Below are positions 18,200 through 27,024 of a stretch of DNA of 55,012 nucleotides, piece by piece. Position 1 is the stretch's first letter; each line of letters starts with the position of its first letter. The notes below the pieces were generated by a model. That model was not told the DNA's origin and made no database searches. It saw nothing but the letters and a program-made list of their open reading frames with translations. Position numbers and translations under genes: made by a program. The stretch is from Sutcliffiella horikoshii DSM 8719 (GTDB lineage: Bacteria > Bacillota > Bacilli > Bacillales > Bacillaceae_I): positions 1-55,012 of the forward strand of contig LQXN01000004.1 of assembly GCA_001648575.1 (NCBI GenBank), given 5' to 3'.

Positions 18200-19114
18200 A
18201 TGGAATATATTATGGAAGCAGCAAATATAGTCAAGAATAATAAAACACTCCTCAAAAGCAACATACTCGTGAAAAACAATAAGGTCCATTATATGAAAGA
18301 AGGAGCCATTACGAGTTCACGGTCCATGCGAATGGATATTTCCCCTTATGTGCTCACACCTGGTCATGTCATGATTGTAGATAATCTTGAACAGATGCCC
18401 TTTTTATCATTCAAGCAATACATCACAGAGAACTATTTGAAAAAAGGCTGTACAACCCTTCTATCATTGATAACCATCCAACGGGAACAAGATCTTATAC
18501 CAGCGCTTAAAAAAGCCAAGACCACTTTATTGAATAGCCCGATAGATTATTATTTTTCCGTAAGAATTCCTCTAGAAAAACTGACTTCTTCCTTTGTTAG
18601 ACAATGCAGACGCCATAAGATACCAGCTGTCTTTCTGCAGATACAAGATGATAGCGAACTCTCTACTATACCATGGGGATGGATCAAGGATAGCCTTTAC
18701 CAGTTCCCGATCACCTTCCTTCCGTGCTGGCAAAACCTCTCCACATCCAAGAAGAAAATGAAAAAGAAAAAAGAGTGGAACGCAATCATGAAAGAAGAAA
18801 GATTGATACATTCGATCCATTGTCCACAAGCGGGTAAACCCCTTGATTTGGAACTTCTCATGAAATTTGGCATCTATCCGACTAAAGGAGATTTGAGGGT
18901 CGGTGGAGAATTAGACTATAATCTCTATTTGTCACCCGAAGGCCATATTATTGAAACAATTGAAAATCTGGATTATGATAGTCATATTCCAGAAGTTACA
19001 GTTCATAAAGGTACCATCATCAAAGTGGGTGAGGATGTTCTATTCAGACCCGGTTTTGGTAATGAATGTACGGTGACAATGCCCGGCCACTTCTTGTTGA
19101 GCGAAAAAGTTTAA
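18200..19114 (+). CDS. Uncharacterised protein resembling a degenerate amidohydrolase
   Basis: A 304-residue protein I do not recognise with certainty. The N-terminal part resembles the start of amidohydrolases such as dihydroorotase: a beta-sandwich start, then YVLTPGHVMIVDN where active enzymes read PGF-D-H-H. The metal-binding HxH is absent. The C-terminal end has a returning beta-sandwich (EVTVHKGTIIKVGEDV...FRPGFGNECTVTMPGH) with the cadence of the composite domain in that superfamily. A lysine-rich tract lies near residue 195. GAGGGGG precedes the ATG. It sits between aroA and ypiA on the same strand, and a catalytic role is unlikely. Confidence 0.6.
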   Translation: MEYIMEAANIVKNNKTLLKSNILVKNNKVHYMKEGAITSSRSMRMDISPYVLTPGHVMIVDNLEQMPFLSFKQYITENYLKKGCTTLLSLITIQREQDLIPALKKAKTTLLNSPIDYYFSVRIPLEKLTSSFVRQCRRHKIPAVFLQIQDDSELSTIPWGWIKDSLYQFPITFLPCWQNLSTSKKKMKKKKEWNAIMKEERLIHSIHCPQAGKPLDLELLMKFGIYPTKGDLRVGGELDYNLYLSPEGHIIETIENLDYDSHIPEVTVHKGTIIKVGEDVLFRPGFGNECTVTMPGHFLLSEKV

Positions 19115-19173
19115 ATTAAGAAATGTGATGTCGGGTGGTACTCTCGGATTTTAAAACGAAGGGAAGTAGTATT

Positions 19174-20433
19174 TTGTCTTACACAGTAATCGATCAAGCT
19201 TTAGAACTAATAGATAACGGAGAAATAGAAAAAGGACTTTCCTTGTTAAAAGAAAATGAAACAAAGTTCGGAGAAGAGGACCTGTTCCAGACGGCACAGA
19301 TCTATCAGCAGCTTGGGATGCTCGAAGATGCCAAAGAACTTTTTAAAAACCTGCTATACCAGTTCCCAAATGAGTCGGACCTGATCATTTCATTGGCCGA
19401 AGTACACATCGACCTCGATGAAGAGGATGAAGCGATGGCCTTGCTTGAAAATATTCAGGAAGAGGACGATGTTTTTGTCCAGTCCTTGCTTCTTTTAGCA
19501 GATCTTTATCAGACTCAGGGTCTTTTTGAAGTGAGTGAGCAAAAGCTTCTTGCTGCCAAAAAGCTAGCTCCTGATGAACCTATCATCAGTTTGGCACTTG
19601 GTGAATTAAATCTTTCCCAAGGTGATTATAAAAAGGCCATTCCTTATTATTTATCGGTCTTATCCCAAAAAGGGGATTTGGACTTTTCCTTGGAGGAAAG
19701 GTTGGCTGAATGCTATAGTGCAACAGGCCAATTTGAAGATGCAATGCCTTATTTCGACCAAGCCTTGCAGAAAGAGTTGAAAATTGACGTATTATTTCAA
19801 TACGGTTTTACCGCTTTTCAGGCAGGATATTTCAAGACGTGTATCGAAAAACTTAATCAGGTAAAAGAATTGGATTATGAATACTCTTCTCTTTATCTGT
19901 ATCTTGCAAAAGCATATGAGCATGAAGGGTTGTTGGATGATAGCTTGCGCGTGGCAAAAGAAGGTTTAGCGGTAAATGAATATAATAAAGAACTTCAGGT
20001 TTATGGTGCTAAAGTGGCAATGAAGCAGCAAAATGTTGACGAAGCTGAAAGGTTGTTAAGGGAAGCAATTGCCATTGATCCAGGCTATGTTGAAGCAGCT
20101 TTAACTCTTACGAAAATCTTCTTGCAGGAAGAACGCTATGAAGATGTTATAGACTGCCTAAAAGAACTTATCAACTTTGGGGAAACAGACCCTCAATACG
20201 ATTGGGATCTTGCTGTCTCCTACCAGAAAATAGAAAAATATTCTGATGCATTAAATCATTACCGTCATGCATATACTTCTTTTAAAGATGACAGCAGCTT
20301 CCTTTATGATTATGCACACTTCCTTTTAGAGGAAGGAAAACGAGAAGAAGCAAAGCCGCTATTTGAGAAACTAATACAACTAGACCCGACTAACATAGAG
20401 TTGCAGGATCTGTATTTAAATTTACAAGAGTAG
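19174..20433 (+). CDS. ypiA: Tetratricopeptide repeat protein YpiA
   Basis: A 419-residue protein made almost wholly of TPR helical repeats, for example [17 protein letters not shown] and [16 protein letters not shown], matching B. subtilis YpiA in length, order and neighbours. TPR proteins are scaffolds; the partner is not evident from sequence. The frame is open from 19135, but the TTG at 19174 follows AAGGGAAG and gives [17 protein letters not shown], the family N-terminus. It is followed closely by ypiB. Confidence 0.9.
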   Translation: MSYTVIDQALELIDNGEIEKGLSLLKENETKFGEEDLFQTAQIYQQLGMLEDAKELFKNLLYQFPNESDLIISLAEVHIDLDEEDEAMALLENIQEEDDVFVQSLLLLADLYQTQGLFEVSEQKLLAAKKLAPDEPIISLALGELNLSQGDYKKAIPYYLSVLSQKGDLDFSLEERLAECYSATGQFEDAMPYFDQALQKELKIDVLFQYGFTAFQAGYFKTCIEKLNQVKELDYEYSSLYLYLAKAYEHEGLLDDSLRVAKEGLAVNEYNKELQVYGAKVAMKQQNVDEAERLLREAIAIDPGYVEAALTLTKIFLQEERYEDVIDCLKELINFGETDPQYDWDLAVSYQKIEKYSDALNHYRHAYTSFKDDSSFLYDYAHFLLEEGKREEAKPLFEKLIQLDPTNIELQDLYLNLQE

Positions 20434-20465
20434 GGAATATTCTACGCAGAGGAGGGACGATAGTT

Positions 20466-21002
20466 GTGGCTACCCCTGTATCTGTCAACGAGAAAAAGGA
20501 CTTTATAAGGTGGTTCTTGGGAAACTATCAGTTAAAAAGACGAGAATGTGTATGGATCTTAAACTATTTGATGAGTCATGACCAGTTAATGAAGAAAGTT
20601 CACTTTGTCGAGCAAGCCCAATTTTGCCCACGCGGTATTATCATGTCAACCCATTGTGTAGAAGAAGTGCCATTCAGATTTTATAAAGAAAATGTCATGA
20701 CAACGGACGCTGAAAAGTCCTTTCATGATATAAGGCTCAATCGAGATGAGGACATCTACATTCAATTGAATTTCCGTTCAGTCTATCACTCGCCGCAATA
20801 TGCTGCCGTATTGGAAGATAATCCTTTCATGCCAAAGCAGTCTCAAATAAATGAGAAGGACAGGATCATAGCAGAACGGATGCTAGAGGAGTCCATCTAT
20901 ACCTTCCAAAAAGAAAAGCTGCTTAATATGATTGACGATGCCCTTGACCGACAGGACGAAGAAGCATTCCGTAAATTGACAAGCCAATTGAAGAGACTAT
21001 AA
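20466..21002 (+). CDS. ypiB: YpiB family protein (UPF0302)
   Basis: A 178-residue cytoplasmic protein of the conserved Firmicute YpiB family. Recognisable blocks are [21 protein letters not shown] near the N-terminus, [13 protein letters not shown], and a C-terminal helical part ending in [16 protein letters not shown]. The function is not established. The GTG start follows GGAGGG with 9-nt spacing. It is 32 nt after ypiA and ends at a strong terminator. Confidence 0.88.
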   Translation: MATPVSVNEKKDFIRWFLGNYQLKRRECVWILNYLMSHDQLMKKVHFVEQAQFCPRGIIMSTHCVEEVPFRFYKENVMTTDAEKSFHDIRLNRDEDIYIQLNFRSVYHSPQYAAVLEDNPFMPKQSQINEKDRIIAERMLEESIYTFQKEKLLNMIDDALDRQDEEAFRKLTSQLKRL

Positions 21003-21011
21003 ATTTCTCTA

Positions 21012-21040
21012 ACCCCCAATTCAACCATTGGGGGTTTATA
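21012..21040 (+). terminator. Terminator of ypiA-ypiB
   Basis: ACCCCCAAT, loop TCAACC, ATTGGGGGT, followed by TTATATTTTTC. Confidence 0.88.
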
Positions 21041-21052
21041 TTTTTCTTATGC

Positions 21053-21071
21053 GGGTCACGACGAGTGACCC
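21053..21071. promoter_or_regulatory. Perfect palindrome GGGTCAC-N5-GTGACCC upstream of ypiF
   Basis: GGGTCAC at 21053-21059 and GTGACCC at 21065-21071, 18 bp upstream of the ypiF -35 box. It has the size and symmetry of a protein-binding operator, but no known site was recognised. Confidence 0.35.
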
Positions 21072-21088
21072 TAGGTTCCTTAAAATAT

Positions 21089-21117
21089 TTGACCTCTCCA
21101 ATGACAAAACTTATATT
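21089..21117 (+). promoter_or_regulatory. Promoter of ypiF
   Basis: TTGACC (21089-21094), a 17-bp spacer, and TATATT (21112-21117). Confidence 0.6.
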
Positions 21118-21163
21118 TAAAGAACAACACCAAATCTGAAAAAGAAAGAGCTGAAAACCACTC

Positions 21164-21621
21164 ATGAAATGGACAAGCAAAGATATTTCCCAGTATGTAC
21201 AAGCAAAAGAATATATTGATACCGTCATCATTCCCCTTATACCAATAAGCTTCAGCGACAATATCAAAACAATAGCTTCCCATGGTGAATACATAAACAT
21301 TCTAAGTTATGAATTAGAAAGGCAGTTTAAAGGGAGAGTGATATTATTACCTTCATACAGCTATGTCGATTCAGAAACACCGGAGAACAAAGTGAACCAG
21401 CTTAATAGCCTATCCCTACATATAAAAAAGAGAATATCAAACATGTCTTTCTTATGACATCTGACGCTTCCTGGAGCCAGTCTGAACAGGAACTGGAGGG
21501 GAAGCTGGTATGGCTGCCTGCGATCCCGCTTGAGGACATGGAAGAAAAATATAAACAGAAAATCATCCAGAATCAAATGAATCAGCTACTGCCGATGTTC
21601 ATCCAAAAATGGCAGGACTAA
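21164..21621 (+). CDS. ypiF: YpiF family protein with a -1 frameshift at A-AAA-AAG
   Basis: The N-terminal 90 or so residues (MKWTSKDISQYVQAK..., VILLPSYSYV) match YpiF, a conserved Bacillus protein of unknown function encoded before qcrABC. In frame 0 the product stops at 21455-21457. The missing C-terminal half continues in the -1 frame (ENIKHVFLMTSDASW ... LVWLPAIPLEDM) to the stop at 21619-21621. Reading ATA AAA AAG and then slipping back one base to GAG restores the full family length of about 152 residues. The site is a run of six A (21424-21429). A lost A, a sequencing undercall, or real -1 slippage all fit. A small stem ATGTC/GACAT lies just downstream. Confidence 0.8.
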
Positions 21622-21690
21622 AAGTGTTGTAAATTGCACAAAATACCCCCAGAGGGACCCTTATTAGCAAAATGATATTGAAAAAGCAAT

Positions 21691-21719
21691 AGATACACGA
21701 AAATATTTTCAAAGTATCT
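21691..21719. promoter_or_regulatory. Interrupted AT-rich palindrome upstream of the qcrA promoter
   Basis: Outer arms AGATAC and GTATCT enclose the self-complementary GAAAATATTTTC. The 29-bp site ends 43 bp before the -35 box of qcrA, a typical activator position. The binding factor is unknown. Confidence 0.35.
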
Positions 21720-21762
21720 GAAATAAGTCACAACCTTGCCATTTTTTCGGGTCAGGAGATTA

Positions 21763-21791
21763 TTGACCTTGGGGCAAGATTGATATATCAT
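21763..21791 (+). promoter_or_regulatory. Promoter of qcrABC
   Basis: TTGACC (21763-21768), a 17-bp spacer, and TATCAT (21786-21791). The leader is about 70 nt. Confidence 0.6.
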
Positions 21792-21868
21792 GAGAATGTC
21801 CTAGTTTTCTATGTGTTATCATCTACTGTCCGTATGGACTTAGTTCTTTCTATAGAGGGGGGAAAACA

Positions 21869-22378
21869 ATGAGTGAGAAAAACCATCGTGTGTCTAGACG
21901 TCAATTTTTGAACTATACCCTTACTGGTGTAGGCGGTTTCATGGCAGCAGGTATGCTGATGCCAATGGTGCGTTTCGCAATTGATCCGGTATTAAAAGCT
22001 GGTACAGACCAAGAAATGGTCCTTGTATGTGATGAAAGCGAATTAACAACTGAACCGCAACGTTTTGATTTCAAAATTGATCAAATCGATGCATGGTATG
22101 AATCCGAAGAACCAAGAGCTGCCTGGATATTCAAAAGTGAGAACGGTGATGTAATTGCCTTATCACCTGTTTGTAAACATCTTGGCTGTACGGTGAACTG
22201 GGCATCCGACGAAGCAAATCCAAACAGATTCTTCTGTCCTTGCCACTACGGCCTGTATGAAAAAAATGGTGACAACGTACCTAATACTCCACCACTTGCT
22301 CCACTTGATGTGTACCAACACAAAGTGGAAGATGGAAAAGTATATCTAGGTAGCGCGAAACCTAAAGGGGAGGCGTAA
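21869..22378 (+). CDS. qcrA: Menaquinol:cytochrome c reductase Rieske iron-sulfur subunit
   Basis: A 169-residue subunit of the bc-type complex that passes electrons from menaquinol to cytochrome c. An N-terminal twin-arginine-like segment (SRRQFLNY) precedes a hydrophobic stretch (TGVGGFMAAGMLMPMV) that anchors or exports the folded protein. The [2Fe-2S] ligands are in CKHLGC and CPCHYG, the canonical Rieske pair. GAGGGGGG precedes the ATG. It is first in qcrABC, with qcrB 3 nt after its stop. Confidence 0.97.
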   Translation: MSEKNHRVSRRQFLNYTLTGVGGFMAAGMLMPMVRFAIDPVLKAGTDQEMVLVCDESELTTEPQRFDFKIDQIDAWYESEEPRAAWIFKSENGDVIALSPVCKHLGCTVNWASDEANPNRFFCPCHYGLYEKNGDNVPNTPPLAPLDVYQHKVEDGKVYLGSAKPKGEA

Positions 22379-22381
22379 TAA

Positions 22382-23056
22382 TTGTTAAATAAGATTTATG
22401 ACTGGGTTGACGAACGATTAGATATTACGCCGATGTGGCGCGATATTGCTGACCATGAAGTTCCTGAACACGTAAACCCAGCACATCACTTCTCCGCATT
22501 CGTTTATTGTTTCGGTGGTTTGACATTCTTCGTGACAGTCATCCAAGTATTATCGGGTATGTTCCTGACCATGTACTATGTTCCGGATATCAAAAATGCG
22601 TGGGAATCCGTTTATTATCTGCAAAATGAAGTAGCGTTCGGTCAAATCGTCCGCGGTATGCATCACTGGGGAGCTAGTTTGGTTATCGTAATGATGTTCT
22701 TACATACACTACGTGTTTTCTTCCAAGGTGCATATAAAAAACCTCGTGAACTTAACTGGGTGGTAGGAGTGCTTATCTTCTTCGTCATGTTAGGTCTTGG
22801 TTTTACTGGTTACCTATTACCTTGGGATATGAAAGCGTTATTCGCTACAAAAGTTGGACTGGAAATTGCTGCAGCAACACCGATCATCGGGGATGCAGTG
22901 AAGACGTTGCTTGCCGGACATCCTGAAATCGTCGGTGCACAAACATTGACTCGTTTCTTTGCGATTCATGTATTCTTCTTGCCGGCTGCTCTATTCGGAT
23001 TGATGGGAGCTCACTTCGTCATGATCCGTAAGCAAGGTATTTCTGGACCGCTATAA
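22382..23056 (+). CDS. qcrB: Menaquinol:cytochrome c reductase cytochrome b subunit
   Basis: A 224-residue four-helix b6-type cytochrome b. Haem-ligand histidines are visible in GMHHWGASL and FLHTLRVF (helix B) and in RFFAIHVFFLP (helix D). The loop GFTGYLLPWDMKA is the family quinol-site block. The N-terminus DWVDERLDITPMWRDIADHEVPEHV is nearly identical to the B. subtilis protein. Translation starts at a TTG after GGGGAGG. It acts in the cytoplasmic membrane with QcrA and QcrC. Confidence 0.97.
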   Translation: MLNKIYDWVDERLDITPMWRDIADHEVPEHVNPAHHFSAFVYCFGGLTFFVTVIQVLSGMFLTMYYVPDIKNAWESVYYLQNEVAFGQIVRGMHHWGASLVIVMMFLHTLRVFFQGAYKKPRELNWVVGVLIFFVMLGLGFTGYLLPWDMKALFATKVGLEIAAATPIIGDAVKTLLAGHPEIVGAQTLTRFFAIHVFFLPAALFGLMGAHFVMIRKQGISGPL

Positions 23057-23093
23057 GACTCATTATTTTTGATAACAAAGGAGGGGAACCTAT

Positions 23094-23888
23094 ATGCATA
23101 GAGGAAAAGGTATGAAGTTTGTTGGAGACTCCCGTGTCCCGGCAGTACGAAAACCTAACATCCCAAAAGATTACTCAGAGTTTCCTGGTAAAACGGAAGC
23201 ATTCTGGCCTAACTTCTTATTAAAAGAATGGATGGTCGGTGCGGTTTTCCTAATCGCATTCCTTTGCTTGACCGTCGCTCATGAGCCACCTCTAGAGCGT
23301 ATCGCAGATCCAACAGATACTGCGTATATCCCGTTACCAGACTGGTACTTTTTATTCTTATATGAACTACTTAAATATCGTTATGCTGCTGGACCATACA
23401 CTGTAATCGGTGCAATGGTAATGCCAGGTCTTGCATTCGGTGCATTATTACTTGCTCCATTCCTAGATCGCGGACCAGAGCGTCGCCCAAGTAAGCGTCC
23501 GATCGCAACAGGTTTGATGCTTCTAGGTATCGCGTCCATCTTCTTCTTGACTTGGCAGTCTGTAGATTCTCATGACTGGGAAGCTGCTGCAGAGCAAGGG
23601 GAAATCACGGATGAGCTTGATATTGAAATCGACATGGAGGCTGAAGGATATACTATCCTTCAAGAAAACACCTGTCTATCATGTCACGGTGACAATCTTC
23701 AAGGAAACCCTGGAATGGGTCCAAACTTACTAGATAACCCAGATAGAACAGCCGAAGAATATGCTGATATCGCGGTTAATGGTATTGGTGGAATGCCTTC
23801 CGACCTTTTCAAGGGTACAGATGATGAACTTCAAGTTCTTGCTGACTACCTAGTAGAAATGAACGAACTTGCTGCAGAAGCAGAATAA
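23094..23888 (+). CDS. qcrC: Menaquinol:cytochrome c reductase cytochrome b/c subunit
   Basis: A 264-residue fusion typical of Bacillus. The N-terminal part corresponds to subunit IV of b6f complexes (PDWYFLFLYELLKYR plus membrane helices). The C-terminal part is a cytochrome c domain with the haem-binding motif CLSCH near residue 202 and a distal methionine candidate in GGMPSD. The acidic linker ITDELDIEIDMEAEGY connects the two. AGGAGGGGAAC lies before the ATG. A strong terminator follows, closing qcrABC. Confidence 0.97.
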   Translation: MHRGKGMKFVGDSRVPAVRKPNIPKDYSEFPGKTEAFWPNFLLKEWMVGAVFLIAFLCLTVAHEPPLERIADPTDTAYIPLPDWYFLFLYELLKYRYAAGPYTVIGAMVMPGLAFGALLLAPFLDRGPERRPSKRPIATGLMLLGIASIFFLTWQSVDSHDWEAAAEQGEITDELDIEIDMEAEGYTILQENTCLSCHGDNLQGNPGMGPNLLDNPDRTAEEYADIAVNGIGGMPSDLFKGTDDELQVLADYLVEMNELAAEAE

Positions 23889-23892
23889 TGAG

Positions 23893-23920
23893 AAAGCTGG
23901 CTAATTTAGCCAGCTTTTTT
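23893..23920 (+). terminator. Terminator of qcrABC
   Basis: AAAGCTGGCT, loop AATTT, AGCCAGCTTT, then further T. A TATAAT box for the next gene lies just downstream at 23922. Confidence 0.92.
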
Positions 23921-23960
23921 GTATAATGGAAACATCTATCGATAAAAGTGAGGATATATC

Positions 23961-24557
23961 ATGTTAACTTGGTTTATACACCTTCTTAAAACACCTGTTA
24001 TGTTATGGCTGGTGTTGATTACCAACGTATTAGGTACGATCTATGGTTATATCTGGTATGGATATCAACTGGAACAAACACCTGCCATCTTTCTTATTTT
24101 TGTTCCAGACAGTCCCACCGCAAGTCTGTTTTTCTGTTTTGTATTGGTAGGATTCATTTTGAAAAAGAACTTCAGGCTTTTTGAAGCACTTGCGATTATT
24201 ACACTCGTAAAATATGGCATCTGGGCGGTTGTGATGAACATTCTGACCCTGTTGGAAACGGGTTATTTGCCGATAGAAGGCTATATGCTGATCGTTTCCC
24301 ATGGTGCGATGGCTGTACAAGGCGTATTATATAGCCCATACTATCGCTTTAAATTATGGCATCTTGTTGCGGCAGGTATTTGGACTTTACATAATGATGT
24401 TATTGACTACGTTTTCGAAATGATGCCTTGGTACGGCAGTCTCATGAAATATTTACCACAAATCGGCTATTTTACCTTCTGGCTTAGTATATTTTCCATT
24501 GCGGTCGCGTATTATTTTTCTTTAAGGCAAAACAGGATGAAGATATCCTTGGATTAA
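23961..24557 (+). CDS. ypjA: YpjA family membrane protein (DUF1405)
   Basis: A 198-residue integral membrane protein with about six hydrophobic segments, such as MLWLVLITNVLGTIYGY, SLFFCFVLVGFIL and FTFWLSIFSIAVAYYF. Conserved polar residues lie in WYGYQL and in LHNDVIDYV. It matches B. subtilis YpjA in length and in position after qcrC. The function is unknown. A weak Shine-Dalgarno (GTGAGG) precedes the ATG. A TATAAT at 23922-23927 could be its -10 box. Confidence 0.88.
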   Translation: MLTWFIHLLKTPVMLWLVLITNVLGTIYGYIWYGYQLEQTPAIFLIFVPDSPTASLFFCFVLVGFILKKNFRLFEALAIITLVKYGIWAVVMNILTLLETGYLPIEGYMLIVSHGAMAVQGVLYSPYYRFKLWHLVAAGIWTLHNDVIDYVFEMMPWYGSLMKYLPQIGYFTFWLSIFSIAVAYYFSLRQNRMKISLD

Positions 24558-24616
24558 TGTTCTAACCTTATCCACCCTCTCATAACATGTAGTAGAGAAT
24601 ATGGGAGGGACAAGCG

Positions 24617-25414
24617 ATGAAAGCAAAAAAGATTATTATTGTCATACTACTTTTACTACTAATATTTCCTGCAGGAATTAAGGCACACTCTCATGAATCA
24701 TTGCAGCCATTTGCTTTAAATTTCATCATGGATGATGCTCTTCAACTTGTGAGAACAGAAAGATATGTGGAGGCGCATAATCTTCTTGATATATTTTCTG
24801 ATGAATTTACGAAACTGATGGTTGGTAATCAGCAGATACCGATGAGTGAAATGCGGATCATTTCGGTTGCCCATCAGCAATCCCTCAGTTCGCTCAGCGA
24901 TGTGACCTTGCCACATGAGGAAAAGGTAAGGGCTGTCATAAAATTACGCTTAGCTGTCGACGCTATGACATCCGAGCACCAGCCCATGTGGGTGGAGATG
25001 GAAGATGCGATGGTGATGACATTTCTACAGTTGAAAGATTCCGTAGACACTCGTGACAGTGATAGCTATGAACAGTTATATAGACGTCTCTTGCTTGAAT
25101 ACGATATGATCCACCCAAGCATCAGGTTGGATGTTAAACCTGAACATATCCAAAAGGTGGATGCTCACATCGACTATTTGGACAAAAACAGACAAGCATT
25201 ACTTTCCCATAGTGAGGAATTCAATGACATGGAAGTAATTGAAGCCGACCTGAAAGCCCTCTTTAAGGAACTTAAGGAAGATGAAACAGATCCTTCGCTT
25301 TTGTGGGTGATGATTTCCACAGGAAGCATTATTTTGCTGACACTGTCCTATGTAGGTTTCCGCAAGTACTTAGGTGCCAAAAAGCTGGAAATGCGGAAAA
25401 AGCTTAAAGATTGA
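24617..25414 (+). CDS. ypjB: Sporulation-associated protein YpjB
   Basis: A 265-residue protein with an N-terminal signal sequence (basic MKAKK then a run of I, V and L, ending near AHS), a mainly helical extracytoplasmic domain, and a C-terminal membrane helix (LLWVMISTGSIILLTLSYVGF) followed by a basic tail. This bitopic layout and position match B. subtilis YpjB. The molecular role is not known. GGGAGGG precedes the ATG. Confidence 0.85.
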   Translation: MKAKKIIIVILLLLLIFPAGIKAHSHESLQPFALNFIMDDALQLVRTERYVEAHNLLDIFSDEFTKLMVGNQQIPMSEMRIISVAHQQSLSSLSDVTLPHEEKVRAVIKLRLAVDAMTSEHQPMWVEMEDAMVMTFLQLKDSVDTRDSDSYEQLYRRLLLEYDMIHPSIRLDVKPEHIQKVDAHIDYLDKNRQALLSHSEEFNDMEVIEADLKALFKELKEDETDPSLLWVMISTGSIILLTLSYVGFRKYLGAKKLEMRKKLKD

Positions 25415-25494
25415 CAGGGATAAAAAAGAACAAATAAAATAATCCTAATAGGAAGACTACATTTAGCGAATATTTGCTAAGGAGGGACTTACTA

Positions 25495-26175
25495 ATGGGA
25501 TTGGGATTGTATCTGGTCTATTTCGCTATCTTGCTGATTGTCCCATTGTGGGCACAGTCAAGGGTCAAAAACGCTTATAAAAAATACTCCAAAGTTGCCT
25601 CCTCTTCTGGAATGCCAGGGGCAGAGGTTGCAAGAAAAATATTACATGACAATGGTATTTACGATGTGAAGGTGGAGGAAACAAGGGGACATTTGACAGA
25701 TCACTATGATCCAAGGTCAAAAACAATCCGTCTTTCTTCTCATAACTACCATGGAAATTCCATTGCGGGGGCAGCGATTGCCGCGCATGAGGTTGGACAT
25801 GCCATTCAGGATAATCAGGATTACGCGTTCCTACGCTTCCGCCATTCACTTGTACCTGTGGCAAGCCTGGGATCTAATATGTCGTTCTTCCTTATTTTTG
25901 CCGGCCTGATATTTGGTGCAAGCAACCTGATTCTAGTCGGAATCATCTTTATGGCTGCAGCTGTATTGTTCCAGCTTGTCACACTGCCAGTGGAGTTTGA
26001 TGCTTCCAACAGGGCAATGGACCAAGTGGTGTCACTCGGGATCATTAATAACTACGAGGAACGGGAAACGAAGAAAGTATTGAATGCGGCCGCGTTGACA
26101 TATGTTGCAGCGGCAGCTGTAGCTGTTGCGGAGTTGACGAGATTCATTTTGATTTATTTGGGAAGTCGGGAATAG
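25495..26175 (+). CDS. Membrane zinc metallopeptidase (YugP-like, Zn_peptidase_2)
   Basis: A 226-residue membrane-bound peptidase. The zinc motif is AAHEVGHAIQ (HExxH), preceded by SSHNYHGNSIAGAAIA and followed by a glutamate in VEFDASNRAM, as in the YugP family. Membrane segments lie at the N-terminus (LGLYLVYFAILLIVPLW), in the middle (MSFFLIFAGLIFGASN, LILVGIIFMAAAVLFQL), and near the C-terminus. The frame is open from a TTG at 25474, but AAGGAGGG before the ATG at 25495 fixes the start. B. subtilis has yugP elsewhere; here it follows ypjB. Confidence 0.93.
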   Translation: MGLGLYLVYFAILLIVPLWAQSRVKNAYKKYSKVASSSGMPGAEVARKILHDNGIYDVKVEETRGHLTDHYDPRSKTIRLSSHNYHGNSIAGAAIAAHEVGHAIQDNQDYAFLRFRHSLVPVASLGSNMSFFLIFAGLIFGASNLILVGIIFMAAAVLFQLVTLPVEFDASNRAMDQVVSLGIINNYEERETKKVLNAAALTYVAAAAVAVAELTRFILIYLGSRE

Positions 26176-26195
26176 GATAGGTAGATGATTTTACG

Positions 26196-26222
26196 GAGCA
26201 GCTCTTTTAGGGGCTGCTTTTT
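26196..26222 (+). terminator. Terminator after the zinc peptidase gene
   Basis: AGCAGCTC pairs with GGGCTGCT (with one G-U pair) around TTTTAG, followed by TTTTT. Confidence 0.85.
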
Positions 26223-26250
26223 GGATTTTAAAGAGGAACATTGGAAGGAT

Positions 26251-26940
26251 GAAGACACTCTCAAGTGGATTTGGCGGTTGGAATTGTCATCATAGCAATC
26301 ATGAAGACACTCTCGAGCAAGTTTGTGAGTGGAATTGTCATCATAGCACCCATGAAGACAATCTCGAGCGGATTTTGTGAGTGGAATTGTCATCATAGCA
26401 ATCATGAAGACAATCTCGAGCGGATTTTGTGAGTGGAATTGTCATCATAGCAATCATGAAGACAATCTCGAGCGAATTTTGTGAGTGGAATTGTCATCAT
26501 AGCACCCATGAAGACAATCTCGAGCGAATTTGTGATTGGAATTGTCATCATAGCAATCATAAAGACAATCTCGAGCGGATTTTGTGATTGGAATTGTCAT
26601 CATAGCAATCATGAAGACAATCTCGAGCGAATTTTGTGAGTGGAATTGTCATCATAGCAATCATAAAGACAATCTCGAGCGGATTTTGTGATTGGAATTG
26701 TCATCATAGCAATCATGAAGACAATCTCGAGCGAATTTTGTGATTGGAATTGTCATCATAGCAATCATGAAGACAATCTCGAGCGGATTTTGTGATTGGA
26801 ATTGTCATCATAGCAATCATGAAGACAATCTCGAGTGAATTTTGTGATTGGAATTGTCATCATAGCAATCATGAAGACAATCTCGAGCGGATTTTGTGAG
26901 TGGAATTGTCATCATAGCAATCATGAAGACAATCTCGAGT
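26251..26940. repeat. 52-bp tandem repeat array, 13 full units plus a partial one
   Basis: Units start at 26251, 26303, 26354, 26406, 26458, 26510, 26561, 26613, 26665, 26717, 26769, 26821 and 26873, with a partial unit at 26925. Eleven are 52 bp and two are 51 bp. Each contains GAAGACAATCTCGAGCG, a variable GATTTTGTGAKTGG stretch, and ATTGTCATCATAGCAATCAT. Across each junction ATTGTCATCAT can pair with ATGAAGACAAT (10 of 11) around a 7-nt loop, so the array is a chain of hairpins with a CTCGAG palindrome between. Variation is confined to a few positions. The length is not divisible by three, so it is not coding. Confidence 0.93.
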
Positions 26941-26958
26941 GAGTCATTTTTCCAAGAG

Positions 26959-26993
26959 AAAAGGTCTTCATCGCATCGATGAAGACCTTTTAC
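26959..26993. terminator. Bidirectional terminator between the 52-bp array and ypjC
   Basis: AAAGGTCTTCATCG, loop CAT, CGATGAAGACCTTT, a perfect 14-bp stem with A and T tracts on both sides. It can serve the minus-strand ypjC and any rightward transcript from the array. Confidence 0.9.
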
Positions 26994-27024
26994 AGCAAGA
27001 AAAAGTCAGCGAACAGCAGAAAAC

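Noticed and set aside
26251-26940. CRISPR array
   Set aside because: The whole 52-bp unit is repeated with no unique spacers, and no cas genes are nearby.
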